Shown piece after piece: positions 46,894 through 57,689 of a DNA stretch of 64,000 nt. The stretch's first letter is position 1; each line of letters begins with the position of its first letter. The notes beneath the pieces were generated by a model, which saw only the letters and a program-made list of their open reading frames with translations, was not told the origin of the DNA and searched no databases. The position numbers were made by a program, and so were the translations under genes. Where the stretch lies: positions 1,618,171-1,682,170 of the forward strand of contig JAWPMW010000001.1 of the NCBI GenBank assembly GCA_033344735.1. Reading direction: 5' to 3'. This DNA comes from Gammaproteobacteria bacterium (GTDB taxonomy: Bacteria; Pseudomonadota; Gammaproteobacteria; UBA4575).

Positions 46894-48042
46894 ATGAGTA
46901 ACAGTTACGTGTTTACTTCAGAGTCTGTTTCTGAAGGCCACCCAGATAAAATGTCAGATCAAATTTCTGATGCTGTACTAGATGCCGCTCTGGCACAAGA
47001 TCCCGATGCTCGTGTTGCCTGTGAAACGTTAGTTAAAACAGGCATGGTGGTATTAGCGGGCGAAATCACTACGACTGCCAATATTGAATATGAGCAGTTA
47101 GTTAGAGATACAGTAAACGATATCGGATACGACCATTCGGATAAAGGCTTCGATGGTAATACTTGCGCAGTTATAAATGCACTTGGTGCACAATCTCCTG
47201 ATATTGCACAAGGTGTAGATCGCTCAAAACCTGAGGACCAAGGTGCTGGAGATCAGGGTCTTATGTTTGGTTATGCCAGCAATGAAACTGATGTATTAAT
47301 GCCTGCACCGATTACTTATTCACATCGACTTGTGAAGAAGCAATCTGAAGTTCGTAAAAATAAACAATTAGCCTGGTTACGCCCAGATGCAAAAAGCCAA
47401 GTGACATTTAGATATGAGAATGGCGTGCCTTGTGCTGTAGATGCCGTTGTTCTTTCTACGCAACACGACCCAGACATTTCACAAAAAGACTTACAAGAAG
47501 CAGTGATGGAACACATCATCAAACCTATTCTTCCAGAAAAATGGTTGAATAGCGATACTAAATATCACATCAACCCTACAGGCAACTTCGTTATCGGTGG
47601 CCCGGTCGGTGATTGCGGACTAACAGGACGCAAAATTATCGTTGATACTTATGGCGGTATGGCTCGTCATGGTGGCGGTGCATTTTCAGGAAAAGATCCA
47701 TCAAAAGTTGACCGTTCTGCCGCTTATGCAGGACGTTATGTTGCAAAAAATGTTGTTGCAGCTGGCCTTGCTGAACGTTGCGAGATCCAAATTTCATATG
47801 CGATTGGCGTTGCTGAACCTACTTCAATCTCTATCGATACCTTTGGCACTGGAAAAATCAATGACCGTGACATTGAAGAATTAGTTAGACAGCATTTTGA
47901 TTTACGGCCATATGGAATTTTAACTATGCTTAACCTCAAAAAGCCTATCTATAAAACATCTGCAAGCTATGGCCACTTTGGTCGCGAAGAAGCAGAATTC
48001 ACTTGGGAACGAACCGATAAAGCTGACGCATTGCGTCGGTAA
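46894..48042 (+). CDS. metK: S-adenosylmethionine synthase
   Basis: The 382-residue enzyme makes SAM from ATP and methionine. It has [29 protein letters not shown], the phosphate loop [19 protein letters not shown], and [12 protein letters not shown]. An AAAGGG element precedes the ATG. The next gene, ahcY, recycles the SAM by-product and starts 45 bases after the stop. Confidence 0.99.
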   Translation: MSNSYVFTSESVSEGHPDKMSDQISDAVLDAALAQDPDARVACETLVKTGMVVLAGEITTTANIEYEQLVRDTVNDIGYDHSDKGFDGNTCAVINALGAQSPDIAQGVDRSKPEDQGAGDQGLMFGYASNETDVLMPAPITYSHRLVKKQSEVRKNKQLAWLRPDAKSQVTFRYENGVPCAVDAVVLSTQHDPDISQKDLQEAVMEHIIKPILPEKWLNSDTKYHINPTGNFVIGGPVGDCGLTGRKIIVDTYGGMARHGGGAFSGKDPSKVDRSAAYAGRYVAKNVVAAGLAERCEIQISYAIGVAEPTSISIDTFGTGKINDRDIEELVRQHFDLRPYGILTMLNLKKPIYKTSASYGHFGREEAEFTWERTDKADALRR

Positions 48043-48087
48043 TAACATTATTATTTTTGCCTATTATATATGCTAGGAGCACATTCA

Positions 48088-49383
48088 ATGAGTACCGAAC
48101 AAGATTACAAAGTTGCTGATATTTCTTTAGCTGATTGGGGTCGTAAAGAAATTGCGATTGCGGAAACTGAGATGCCAGGATTAATGTCGTTGCGCAAAAA
48201 ACATGCGGGACAGAATCCTTTAAAAGGTGCGCGTATTGTTGGTTGCCTGCACATGACCATTCAAACAGCAGTACTGATAGAAACATTAGTCGACTTAGGT
48301 GCTGAAGTGCGATGGTCTTCTTGTAATATTTTCTCAACTCAAGACCATGCAGCAGCTGCCATTGCAGCAAGCGGCGTACCTGTGTTTGCCTGGAAAGGCG
48401 AAACTGAAGAAGAATACGAATGGTGTATTGAACAAACTGTCACTGGCCCAAATAATTGGGCACCTAACATGTTATTAGACGACGGTGGTGATTTAACTAA
48501 GCTAATGCACGAGAAATATCCTGAAATGTTAAAAGACGTCAAAGGTGTTTCAGAAGAAACTACTACCGGTGTAAAAAGACTTTATGACATGGTAGATGCT
48601 GGCGAGTTATTAATCCCGGCGATTAATGTAAATGACTCTGTGACTAAATCTAAATTTGACAATCTATATGGTTGTCGTGAATCTCTAGTCGACGGCATTA
48701 AGCGTGCGACTGATGTAATGGTAGCTGGCAAAGTAGCCGTTGTTTGTGGTTATGGTGATGTAGGTAAAGGCTCTGCCCAGTCGCTACGTGGATTAGGAGC
48801 TACGGTATGGATTACCGAAATTGATCCTATCTGTGCATTGCAGGCAGCAATGGAAGGCTACCGTGTAGTCACTCTTGATGATGTATGCGGTGAAGCGGAT
48901 ATCTTTGTAACAACCACTGGTAACTACAACATTATCACCCACGACCATATGGCTGCCATGAAAGACCAAGCCATTGTTTGTAATATCGGCCACTTTGATA
49001 ATGAAATTGATGTCGCTAGTCTTGAAAAATACCAATGGGAAGAAATTAAACCACAAGTGGATCATATAATTTTTCCAGATGGCAAACGTATTATCATGCT
49101 AGCTAAAGGACGTTTAGTGAATCTTGGCTGCGCAACTGGTCACCCTAGTTTTGTTATGTCCAATTCTTTCACCAACCAAGTGCTTGCTCAGCTCGAGCTC
49201 TGGAATGCTAACGGCAGCTATGAAAACAATGTCTATATTTTACCTAAACATTTGGATGAAGAGGTTGCACGTTTGCATTTAGAACAAATTGGCGTGAAGT
49301 TAACTACTCTAACTGATGAACAAGCGGCATACATTGGCGTGCCAGTCAACGGGCCTTACAAGGCAGACCATTACCGCTATTAA
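48088..49383 (+). CDS. ahcY: Adenosylhomocysteinase
   Basis: The 431-residue NAD-dependent enzyme cleaves S-adenosylhomocysteine. It has [25 protein letters not shown], the NAD-binding [18 protein letters not shown], and ends in [10 protein letters not shown]. The ATG at 48088 is chosen because AGGAG lies nine bases upstream; the ATG at 48070 would overlap that site. It forms a methyl-cycle operon with metK and ends at a strong terminator. Confidence 0.98.
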   Translation: MSTEQDYKVADISLADWGRKEIAIAETEMPGLMSLRKKHAGQNPLKGARIVGCLHMTIQTAVLIETLVDLGAEVRWSSCNIFSTQDHAAAAIAASGVPVFAWKGETEEEYEWCIEQTVTGPNNWAPNMLLDDGGDLTKLMHEKYPEMLKDVKGVSEETTTGVKRLYDMVDAGELLIPAINVNDSVTKSKFDNLYGCRESLVDGIKRATDVMVAGKVAVVCGYGDVGKGSAQSLRGLGATVWITEIDPICALQAAMEGYRVVTLDDVCGEADIFVTTTGNYNIITHDHMAAMKDQAIVCNIGHFDNEIDVASLEKYQWEEIKPQVDHIIFPDGKRIIMLAKGRLVNLGCATGHPSFVMSNSFTNQVLAQLELWNANGSYENNVYILPKHLDEEVARLHLEQIGVKLTTLTDEQAAYIGVPVNGPYKADHYRY

Positions 49384-49407
49384 AATACGCTGCACACAGA
49401 AATATTC

Positions 49408-49441
49408 AACGCCGGTATAATCATTCATACCGGCGTTTTTA
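49408..49441 (+). terminator. Terminator downstream of ahcY
   Basis: Perfect eleven-base stem AACGCCGGTAT (49408-49418) / ATACCGGCGTT (49427-49437) followed by TTT. It lies 16 bases before the rsmE start, so rsmE must rely on read-through or on a promoter inside this hairpin region. Confidence 0.93.
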
Positions 49442-49456
49442 TTTGGGTAATATCAT

Positions 49457-50194
49457 TTGCGCATTCCAAGAATTTTTACAACTCAAACTCTAGAGACCTC
49501 TACACAGATTACTCTGGAAGCTAAAGCAGTTAAACACATTAAGGATGTGTTACGCATGAGTATTGGTAACCAAATTATCCTGTTTAACGGAAATGGCAAT
49601 GACTATCACTCAACAATCAGTGAGCTTTCAAAAAAACATGTTGGTGTAACCATTGATAGTAAATTCATTATTAATAATGAATCATCGTTGTTAATTCATT
49701 TACTCCAACCTTTATGCCGTTCTGAAAAAATGGATTGGTGCTTACAAAAAGCAACTGAACTAGGTGTAGGCAAAATTACTCCCTTCATAAGCTCTAGAGT
49801 CAATATCAATATTACTGATAAGCGCTTAGAAAAGAAGATGGATCATTGGCATTCGGTCATTCAAAGCGCCTGCGAACAATCGGGTCGCGCTTCGCTTCCA
49901 ATTATTTATGAGCCTATTGACTTTGATATAGCTATAAATAATTCACATCAAGAAGACATTAAATTAATCGCTTCACCTATGGCAAATGAAAATATTTTTT
50001 CCTCAACACAAGCTCGCGTTAACACATGCATTTGTGCAATTGGTCCTGAAGGTGGATTTGACAAGAACGAAATTACTCAAGCCCAGAAGGAAGGTTTCAC
50101 TCCGATTCAAATGGGACCAAGAATTTTACGTTTAGAAACAGCAGTAATTTCAGCATTGACATTATGTCAATCACGCTGGGGGGATTTCAATTAA
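49457..50194 (+). CDS. rsmE: 16S rRNA m3U1498 methyltransferase
   Basis: The 245-residue SPOUT methyltransferase has the N-terminal PUA-like start RIPRIF, then LHIKDVLRM-like RNA-binding sequence, and the knot motifs CAIGPEGGFDKNEI and LGPRILRLETA-type PRILRLETAVI. The start is a TTG at 49457; no ATG fits the conserved N terminus. It uses SAM, made by the metK product upstream. It converges on chpC and overlaps its stop by four bases. Confidence 0.95.
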   Translation: MRIPRIFTTQTLETSTQITLEAKAVKHIKDVLRMSIGNQIILFNGNGNDYHSTISELSKKHVGVTIDSKFIINNESSLLIHLLQPLCRSEKMDWCLQKATELGVGKITPFISSRVNINITDKRLEKKMDHWHSVIQSACEQSGRASLPIIYEPIDFDIAINNSHQEDIKLIASPMANENIFSSTQARVNTCICAIGPEGGFDKNEITQAQKEGFTPIQMGPRILRLETAVISALTLCQSRWGDFN

Positions 50195-50712
50195 GCACTA
50201 CGACTTATTTCAGGATGAAGCGACTCATCCATTGACCATACTGCACTCTGCAATGTAGAAAAGTCTGGCACATCTAATACTCGGCTACCAATTGAAATTG
50301 AGTGTGCGATCCAACCTTGATTATCCTCTACGTGCAAGTTACCCAAGGACTCTTCACTAAGAATAAGCGGCTTAGGAAATCCTCTACACTCAATAGCATA
50401 ATGGTCATTCTCAAAGCCTTTTTGAAAAGATCTTATGACTACAATCTTTCTTTTTATAATTTCTTCTCTTTGAAAATTAGCATCAATTAAACCTTCAAAG
50501 CATACTAATGGAATCTTCCACTCATCCCACAAATACTCACCAAGCTTCCACTTAGCTCTGTTAGTTATTGCAGGCGAATAAAAATTATCCTTCCATGACA
50601 GTACATCAGCTACCATCGCTTTAGGCACCAGTATCTCTTTTTTCTGTAGGCGCAACAACAACACGCTTACACTACTATCATTTTTCACTTGATCAACTGT
50701 ACTTATCATCAA
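50191..50712 (-). CDS. chpC: CheW-like scaffold protein ChpC
   Basis: The 173-residue protein has a diverged CheW fold (RLQKKEILVPKAMVADVLSW, then FEGLIDANFQ, ending in ALKS-like LDVPDFSTLQSAVWS). Position after chpA and length match ChpC of the Pil-Chp system, where it helps to couple receptors with the ChpA kinase. Its ATG overlaps the chpA stop by four bases. Sequence conservation is low, so the name rests partly on context. Confidence 0.8.
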   Translation of the reverse strand: MMISTVDQVKNDSSVSVLLLRLQKKEILVPKAMVADVLSWKDNFYSPAITNRAKWKLGEYLWDEWKIPLVCFEGLIDANFQREEIIKRKIVVIRSFQKGFENDHYAIECRGFPKPLILSEESLGNLHVEDNQGWIAHSISIGSRVLDVPDFSTLQSAVWSMDESLHPEISRSA

Positions 50713-53700
50713 AATCTTTCAATTCTCTCTAGCAGCTGTGCTTCGTTATATGGCTTACCAAGATAACAATTAACTCCTAATTCCATTGCTCGATTGCGAT
50801 GTTTATCACCAGTACGTGATGTGATCATAATAATTGGAATATTCGCTAACCTTTCTTCTTTGCGCATCTGTGCTGCTAATTCATAGCCATCCATGCGCGG
50901 CATTTCTATATCTAATAGCACTACATCTGGCACTATCTTTTGCATTTTCTGCAAAGCATCGACCCCATCTTTTGCAGTCACTACTTTGTAATTATTTCTT
51001 TCTAAAAAACGCGTGGTAACTTTACGGATAGTAATAGAATCATCTACAACCATCACTGTCGCCTCTTCATCTGAATCTTTTTCTGGAACTTCCGAAACAA
51101 CTACAGCATCGCTATTAGTCCGTGTCTGTATTAATCTTGCTATCCACGGAATATCTAGTATCAAAGCAACACTTCCGTCTCCCAGAATAGTTGCGCCAGA
51201 AATACCTTGAGATTGACTGAAGTGCGATGCTAGCGGTTTCACTACAATTTCCTTATTTCCATATGTAGCTTCCACATGAATCGCTAAACGATGCTCACCC
51301 ATCCTTACTAAAATAACTGGGTGAGAGGCATTTTCATCTTCAAAATATAATGCACTACCTTGCAGAAGACTTGCCAAATGATGAAATGAATACTCGTGCC
51401 CAGCATAGGTATAGCTCGGTTCACTAGCACTAAATATTGTTTTCAACTCTGATACTGGCAATTGAATAACGCCTTCAACACCAGATAATGTCAGCGCATA
51501 AACCTCTTTGCCTGCTTTTAATAACAATGCATGACTGACTGCTAGAGTGAATGGAAGTCGCAAAATAAACTTAGCGCCTTTAGAAAGCTCTGAACGTGTT
51601 TCAATTCTTCCACCTAGGCGACGAATATCCTTATCCACAATGTCCATTCCAACACCACGGCCAGCAATCTTTGATACTGCACTTGCTGTGCTTAAACCTG
51701 GCTTGAAGATCAGCTGCAATATTTCTTCTTTAGTAAGGTGGGAATCAGACTTAATTAAGTTATTTTCTATTGCTTTTGCTTTAACTTTGACTGGATCGAT
51801 ACCTGCACCATCATCTTTGATGGTAATACTTATTTCAGATCCTTCACGCTCAAGATCAATTTTAATTTGCCCGCGACCTGGCTTATTATTTTTTACTCTA
51901 TCCTCAGGTGTCTCAATGCCATGACCTACACTATTTCTTAAAATATGCTCAATAGAAGTAATCACTCCATTTAACACGCGCCGATCAACTTCAATATCTC
52001 CGCCTTGTATAATTAGATCAACTTCCTTATTAAGCTCATTAGATGTTTGTCTTATAATACGCTGCAATCTCTGCTCAACCGTATCGAAACGTATCATACG
52101 TGTATGCAATAGATTATCTTGAAGATTAGTGGTTACCACTTTTTGGTTGATAAGGACAGTTTCACCATCTTGCATATGATTCACAAACATCTCTTTAATG
52201 TTTCTTAAATCATCAACACTTTCTGCTAGTGAACGAGATAACTGCTGAATATCGGAATATCGGTCTAATTCTAGCGGATCAAAGTCTGGAAGATTTTCTT
52301 GATCATCAGCGTGCTTGAAAAGAATTTGCGCTTCCGTTTCCATTTCAAGCTTACGCAATTGTTCACGCAACCTACCAATGGTTTGTTCAAATTCAGATGT
52401 GTTAGCGGTAAACAAGTTGAATACTTGCTCCAAACGAGAACGCTGAATATTCACTTCGCCAGCATCATTAACTAAGGCGTCTAGTACATCAGCTGGCACT
52501 CTAACAATCTCATGCTTTTCTTGAGTTTTTGAAGTTTCTTCAGCATTTTCATCAATATTGATGAATTTTTTCAATGCTGGCTTCCGTTGCTCAACAGCAT
52601 TTTCTTCAACATGATTAGAGTTATCATCCTCACTATTATCTTTTTGCAAATCTTTATCATTCAGCTCTAGCTCATCTGCTAATTGCTCAATAGTGCCTTG
52701 GCTAGAAATTTCACTTTCACCTGCAACTCGCTTGGTCTCTTGTTGCACACCACTTGTTAGCTGTAACTCAGCAATTAACGCATCATCCAAATAAATATCT
52801 TGTTCACGCTGCGCTGTTTCTATATTCGCATGTAGTGTATCTAGCACACGTTGAAGTATTGTAATTGAGCGTTCGGCATCAGAATTATTATCAGACAGGG
52901 CAAGCAACAAAGACTCGGTAACATGGCTAAGCTCACCAATAGTGGTAAAACCGGCCATTCTGGAACTACCTTTTAATGTATGGAATTGACGTTGCAACTC
53001 TGAAATTGCATCTCCATCATTATTATCAGCTTTAAATTTCAACAAAGATCCTTGGCATTCTGACAATACGTCCTCAGCCTCTTCAAAGAAAATTGCACAC
53101 AACTCCTCATCTCTACCTGTGCTGCTATCCACCATAGAAGGTGATGATATGTTCTTCTGTGACTGAGAAAACTCTGACTTGGCATGCTCTTGGCTATGAA
53201 TATCATCTTGCGCATATTTACTTAGTAATTCTTTATTGAAAATCTGTAGACGGTTGAGCAGCCCCGAGTCAAGATCAACAATTTGCTCAGACTTTTCAAT
53301 TTTCCCAAGATCAGACTCAATTTGTTTTACGCATGACTGCACTAAAAGCGTTTGTTCATCCGTGAAGTCAATGTCATTCTTTATGGCAACAGAGATGATC
53401 TCTTCTAAAGGCTTGCATAAATCTGAGATATGTTGAACACCGGCAGTACGCGCACTACCACGCATTGTATGGACAGTTCTCAGTAATTCATCATCGATAC
53501 GAATATCATTAGACTGTTGATTTTCTTCACCTACCGCATCACGCATTACTTTAATGTGCTGCGTCGCTTCTTCTGTGAATATTCCAGTTAGCTCATCTTG
53601 CAGTTTCTGACTAGACTCGAGCTCAACATCAGCTTGTAGATCATTAGTCTTATTCGGTATCACATGATCAACTTCTATCGAATCCGATGCCTTAACTTTA

Positions 53701-56174
53701 ATTTCATCAATTAAACTTACAACATCTATATTATTAGCTTCTGTTGGGAATTTTAACTGCTCAACCAACAAAGGAATGCATTCTACCCCTTGTTGAAATA
53801 ATGCTTGTTTTGAATCATCAATAGGCTCTTTTTTACCTAAACATTTATTACATAAGTTCTCATACTGCCATGACAATTCCGACAATAATTCAGCACCAAC
53901 AAAACGACCACTACCTTTAAGAGTATGGTAACCACGGCGCATATTGGCAAAACTATCCCAATCTTTTTGCCCTGCCTTCCAAGCGTTCCAGTGATTCTTT
54001 ATCTCAACAACTACTTGTTCAGCTTCTTCTATAAATGTTTCTACCAATAAAGGATCGGCTTCACCAGTCAATACAGCAAACCTTGATTTGACATTTTCAC
54101 TTTGCGTATCAGTAGTTTTTTCTTGTCTATCTTGTCCGTTTAATTCTGCTGCACTTTCTTGGCCTTGAACGGCAAGTAAATCATCACTCGATAATGCTTG
54201 ATCAAAAGCGATTTTCTTCAAATCATCGTCTTCAGTGTCTACAAGCTCATCTGTGAAATCATTCAGATCTGGAAGCTCATCGATTTCTTCTTGTTTATCT
54301 ATTTGTTCTTCTGAACCCTGGACAGGTACATCCATATTAAGCTCTAGCTCAGAATGACTAGCCATCATGGTAGCATCGAAATCAATGTCTACATTTGCAT
54401 CATTATCTACATTATTCGCTTCTTGATTAGCAGCAACCTCCATCTCAAATTCTGATTTAGAATTTTCCTGCTGGCTTATTCTCTTCAAGGCAACTTCACA
54501 ATGCTCAAGTATCTGTTCAGCATAAGGTACACGAGACTCCAATTGTTCGAAGTAACATTGTAACCCCACCAAACAATCAGCTAGATCTTTAAGCGCATCA
54601 TTTTCTTCACTTATATCTCTTTCAAAGCTTTCTGATGCAATGTAAGTCGCAATACCCTCAATTAGTTCTATAGGGCTAGCCAGATCAATCACGCTAATTA
54701 CGCCACTAATTTCTTTTATATTTTGTACGCAACGATCAACTTTATCTTTATCATAAGAAATATGAACAACATCTGTTAACATTTCTTTAGTCTGCTCTAT
54801 GCGCAACAAAACCTCAGAAATAGTTACGCTAAATGCAGCCTTGTGTTCATTATCGTAATAATTTGCATCGAATCTTAAGTTATTATCTTTTTTACTATCT
54901 GCTGATTCTTGGAAATTGATGCGATATTCAATAAAATTATTAATGCATGTCTCAATTTCTAAGACAACTTCTGACACACCCAGCAGTATCAGCTCAACAT
55001 CAGCTTGATCTCCAGATTTTAATAATTCAACTTCATTAATCTGATGTTCAGCCTTACTTCTATACTCTTCAATCCCAATCATAGACAAGGTATCGCTGAT
55101 TCTTTGTAGACCGGAATATAGACGATCAATATGTTTTTGCTCTTCAAGATTGCTATGTATAAACAATTCAATACAATCTTTTGCACTCGCCACATCTTCC
55201 AAAAGTGCTTTCGAGACCGTAATAAGCACTTCACTTGATGGCGCACTTAACTGCTGCCTAATTTCAGCCATATCGTGCTGTTGTGGTACCTGCTCATTTA
55301 AACGATACGACTCTTTAACCTGATTTACTATACGACCGCGATCATCTGAGATAGCAATATAGTAAAGAATATTTTTAATAATGCTTTCATCGAAACTATT
55401 GGCAAATTCATCTTCACCAACTTCAATTAATAATTTTATTTGTTTATCAAGCTTGTTAAATAATGAGGCAATACTTGCGTTAAATGGCAACGCATTGATA
55501 GCGACAGATTGCGATAATGCACTCGCCAACCACCATATTTTTTGACCAGCCACAGATTTACTAGCGCGTTGTAACCTTATAGATAATTTACATAATTGTG
55601 CAGCAGCTGTTGCAACGTCTTTCCCACTCACACAGGCCAATAAAGTTTTTTGGAAATTTGTTCTGATGACTCTCAACCAATTACCATCAACAACTTCTGT
55701 ATTTTGAAGCATCGCTTGTGGAACTGTTACACCATCAACATTAGGAAAGAACAATACATTCTCAGATAGTAGTGCTGCATCTCTTGATGCACGTAAATCA
55801 TTTAACAATGGCATTAACACAAGCGGTACATCTTTATTGCCAGCCTCAACGTGTCCAAGATACTCACTCAAACGCATAATTGCTCTTGAAACCACGTCCT
55901 GCGATTCTTCAACTCGCGCTGCGGTGCCATCAACCAGCATACGAATGACTTTAACAGTCTCATCTGCAAGTAACACTCCACCATGAATCTGCATGATCTG
56001 TAATGTATTTGATGCTGTATTCAAATACTTAATTGAGCGCTTAAGCTCAGTTAAGTTAGAATTATCTTCTACATATGCCTCAATAGATTGGCTTGCTTCT
56101 GAAATCAAGCTATCTACCTCTACCTTAGTAGCTGTAATTGCTCTTTGTTCCAGTGCCTGTAAAACTCTACGCAT
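50709..56174 (-). CDS. chpA: Hybrid chemosensory histidine kinase ChpA
   Basis: The 1821-residue CheA-type kinase governs twitching motility. The N-terminal about 700 residues are helical with degenerate phosphotransfer-like repeats. Three canonical HPt domains follow with phospho-acceptor His750 (YHTLKGSGR), His902 (VHTMRGSAR) and His1065 (FHTLKGSSR), separated by acidic linkers. Then come the dimerisation region (VPADVLDALVNDAGE, about 1220), the ATP-binding domain (NSVGHGIETPEDR, DDGAGIDP, GRGVGMDIV), a CheW domain (about 1540-1690), and a C-terminal receiver with Asp1755 (VLLDIEMPRMDG). P. aeruginosa ChpA is longer (about 2470 residues) with more phosphotransfer domains. Confidence 0.95.
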   Translation of the reverse strand: MRRVLQALEQRAITATKVEVDSLISEASQSIEAYVEDNSNLTELKRSIKYLNTASNTLQIMQIHGGVLLADETVKVIRMLVDGTAARVEESQDVVSRAIMRLSEYLGHVEAGNKDVPLVLMPLLNDLRASRDAALLSENVLFFPNVDGVTVPQAMLQNTEVVDGNWLRVIRTNFQKTLLACVSGKDVATAAAQLCKLSIRLQRASKSVAGQKIWWLASALSQSVAINALPFNASIASLFNKLDKQIKLLIEVGEDEFANSFDESIIKNILYYIAISDDRGRIVNQVKESYRLNEQVPQQHDMAEIRQQLSAPSSEVLITVSKALLEDVASAKDCIELFIHSNLEEQKHIDRLYSGLQRISDTLSMIGIEEYRSKAEHQINEVELLKSGDQADVELILLGVSEVVLEIETCINNFIEYRINFQESADSKKDNNLRFDANYYDNEHKAAFSVTISEVLLRIEQTKEMLTDVVHISYDKDKVDRCVQNIKEISGVISVIDLASPIELIEGIATYIASESFERDISEENDALKDLADCLVGLQCYFEQLESRVPYAEQILEHCEVALKRISQQENSKSEFEMEVAANQEANNVDNDANVDIDFDATMMASHSELELNMDVPVQGSEEQIDKQEEIDELPDLNDFTDELVDTEDDDLKKIAFDQALSSDDLLAVQGQESAAELNGQDRQEKTTDTQSENVKSRFAVLTGEADPLLVETFIEEAEQVVVEIKNHWNAWKAGQKDWDSFANMRRGYHTLKGSGRFVGAELLSELSWQYENLCNKCLGKKEPIDDSKQALFQQGVECIPLLVEQLKFPTEANNIDVVSLIDEIKVKASDSIEVDHVIPNKTNDLQADVELESSQKLQDELTGIFTEEATQHIKVMRDAVGEENQQSNDIRIDDELLRTVHTMRGSARTAGVQHISDLCKPLEEIISVAIKNDIDFTDEQTLLVQSCVKQIESDLGKIEKSEQIVDLDSGLLNRLQIFNKELLSKYAQDDIHSQEHAKSEFSQSQKNISSPSMVDSSTGRDEELCAIFFEEAEDVLSECQGSLLKFKADNNDGDAISELQRQFHTLKGSSRMAGFTTIGELSHVTESLLLALSDNNSDAERSITILQRVLDTLHANIETAQREQDIYLDDALIAELQLTSGVQQETKRVAGESEISSQGTIEQLADELELNDKDLQKDNSEDDNSNHVEENAVEQRKPALKKFINIDENAEETSKTQEKHEIVRVPADVLDALVNDAGEVNIQRSRLEQVFNLFTANTSEFEQTIGRLREQLRKLEMETEAQILFKHADDQENLPDFDPLELDRYSDIQQLSRSLAESVDDLRNIKEMFVNHMQDGETVLINQKVVTTNLQDNLLHTRMIRFDTVEQRLQRIIRQTSNELNKEVDLIIQGGDIEVDRRVLNGVITSIEHILRNSVGHGIETPEDRVKNNKPGRGQIKIDLEREGSEISITIKDDGAGIDPVKVKAKAIENNLIKSDSHLTKEEILQLIFKPGLSTASAVSKIAGRGVGMDIVDKDIRRLGGRIETRSELSKGAKFILRLPFTLAVSHALLLKAGKEVYALTLSGVEGVIQLPVSELKTIFSASEPSYTYAGHEYSFHHLASLLQGSALYFEDENASHPVILVRMGEHRLAIHVEATYGNKEIVVKPLASHFSQSQGISGATILGDGSVALILDIPWIARLIQTRTNSDAVVVSEVPEKDSDEEATVMVVDDSITIRKVTTRFLERNNYKVVTAKDGVDALQKMQKIVPDVVLLDIEMPRMDGYELAAQMRKEERLANIPIIMITSRTGDKHRNRAMELGVNCYLGKPYNEAQLLERIERF

Positions 56175-56207
56175 ACCTATCCTTGTAAAATTTCTTTTTA
56201 TTACAAT

Positions 56208-57545
56208 TTACGATGCCATCTGCTGCTGAGAATCCGCATCACTTATTTCATGACGAATCACTTCTGTTGACTCACTTTGTGGAAGCTTAAATCCTGCTAC
56301 CGATTTCTTAAGGCCATTAGATAAAACTGTTAATTCACTTACAGATGTAGCTGTTTTAGTTGCACTACTTGAAGTTTGCACAGTGATATCCTGAATTACA
56401 TTCATAGTTGCTGTGACATTTGTAGATGCTTGCGACTGCCTTGTTGCCGCTGTAGAAATGTTCTGAATCAATCCGCTCAAATTAGCAGATACAGTTTCAA
56501 TTTCTGTTAATGCCTCACCCGCATCCTCTGCTAGGCGAGCACCATTTACCACGTTAGCTGTACTTTGCTCCATTGAATCAACTGCTTCGTTAATATCACT
56601 TTGAATTGTTTTCACTAATGCTTCAATTTGCTTAGTTGCATTACCTGCACGTTCCGCTAATCTTTGCACTTCATCTGCAACCACAGCAAATCCGCGACCA
56701 GCTTCACCAGCGCTTGATGCTTGGATAGCTGCATTCAATGCCAGAATATTAGTTTGATCGGCAATCTCATCAATCAAACTCACCATGTTTCCAATTTCTT
56801 GCGAGCTTTCACCTAACCTTTTAATACGTTTTGAAGTTTCTTGTATCTGTTCACGAATAGTATCCATACCATCAATAGTTCGACTCACTGTTTGCGCACC
56901 CTTATGCGCAATGTCTACTGACTTTTGAGCAACTTCCGCAGAAGTGTTGGCATTTTTTGATACATGCTGAATTGAAGTTGCCATTTCTGTAATCGCCGAT
57001 GTTGCGTTAGCAATTTCCCGCGATTGGATTTGGCTAGAATCTGTCAACTGCCGCGTAATGTCTTGGGTAGAAACAGCAGCATGGGATACTTGAACAGCTG
57101 TTCTATTAATTGTCGTCACAAGATTACGCAATGCATCAATTGAATAGTTAACTGAGTCAGCGATTGCACCGGTGATATCCTCAGTCACGGTTGTATGTAC
57201 CGTAAGATCACCTTCAGCCAAGTTAGTCATCTCATCAAGCAATAATAAAATTGCCTGTTGATTCCGTTTGTTCTGTTCGTCGATTGCATGTAGTTGTTTC
57301 TTAACACGCGTACTCCAACGCCAACTGAAGCTCACTAGCAATGCCATAATCGAAACGCCAATAAGAAATGTTACTGCTGCTATCATTGGCTGTTGTGTTT
57401 CAACAAATAATGAAGGCATCAATACTGCCAAACTTAAAACTGCCAATGCACACACCACACCTACAGACAGAGCAATCAACATATAAAATGTCTTTCGATC
57501 TTTTCTATCCATAGCATTGTGTGAAATTATTTTAGGTACTGCCAT
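56208..57545 (-). CDS. pilJ: PilJ-like methyl-accepting chemotaxis protein without periplasmic domain
   Basis: The 445-residue receptor has two adjacent transmembrane segments, about residues 20-47 and 54-75, joined by only about six residues (VETQQP). A HAMP-like linker and a full cytoplasmic signalling coil with the hairpin tip DQTNILALNAAIQASSAGEAGRGF follow; the IQASS variation is typical of PilJ. P. aeruginosa PilJ has about 680 residues with a periplasmic ligand domain, which is absent here. Position between pilI and chpA confirms the assignment. Confidence 0.92.
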   Translation of the reverse strand: MAVPKIISHNAMDRKDRKTFYMLIALSVGVVCALAVLSLAVLMPSLFVETQQPMIAAVTFLIGVSIMALLVSFSWRWSTRVKKQLHAIDEQNKRNQQAILLLLDEMTNLAEGDLTVHTTVTEDITGAIADSVNYSIDALRNLVTTINRTAVQVSHAAVSTQDITRQLTDSSQIQSREIANATSAITEMATSIQHVSKNANTSAEVAQKSVDIAHKGAQTVSRTIDGMDTIREQIQETSKRIKRLGESSQEIGNMVSLIDEIADQTNILALNAAIQASSAGEAGRGFAVVADEVQRLAERAGNATKQIEALVKTIQSDINEAVDSMEQSTANVVNGARLAEDAGEALTEIETVSANLSGLIQNISTAATRQSQASTNVTATMNVIQDITVQTSSSATKTATSVSELTVLSNGLKKSVAGFKLPQSESTEVIRHEISDADSQQQMAS

Positions 57546-57689
57546 CCTTAACCTCCAAACCGCCTACAAATGTAGACATGCTTCCGTTCTTAATTAATCT
57601 TTATTTGTGCAATTAAATTTACCTGGCTTATCTTGATTTAATTACTTCGCCCATTTTTATTATTATCTTCTCAACCTGAAACTTAGAAC

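Noticed and set aside
48043-48087. Possible SAH riboswitch before ahcY
   Set aside because: Only 45 bases separate metK and ahcY and none of the conserved riboswitch core is present.
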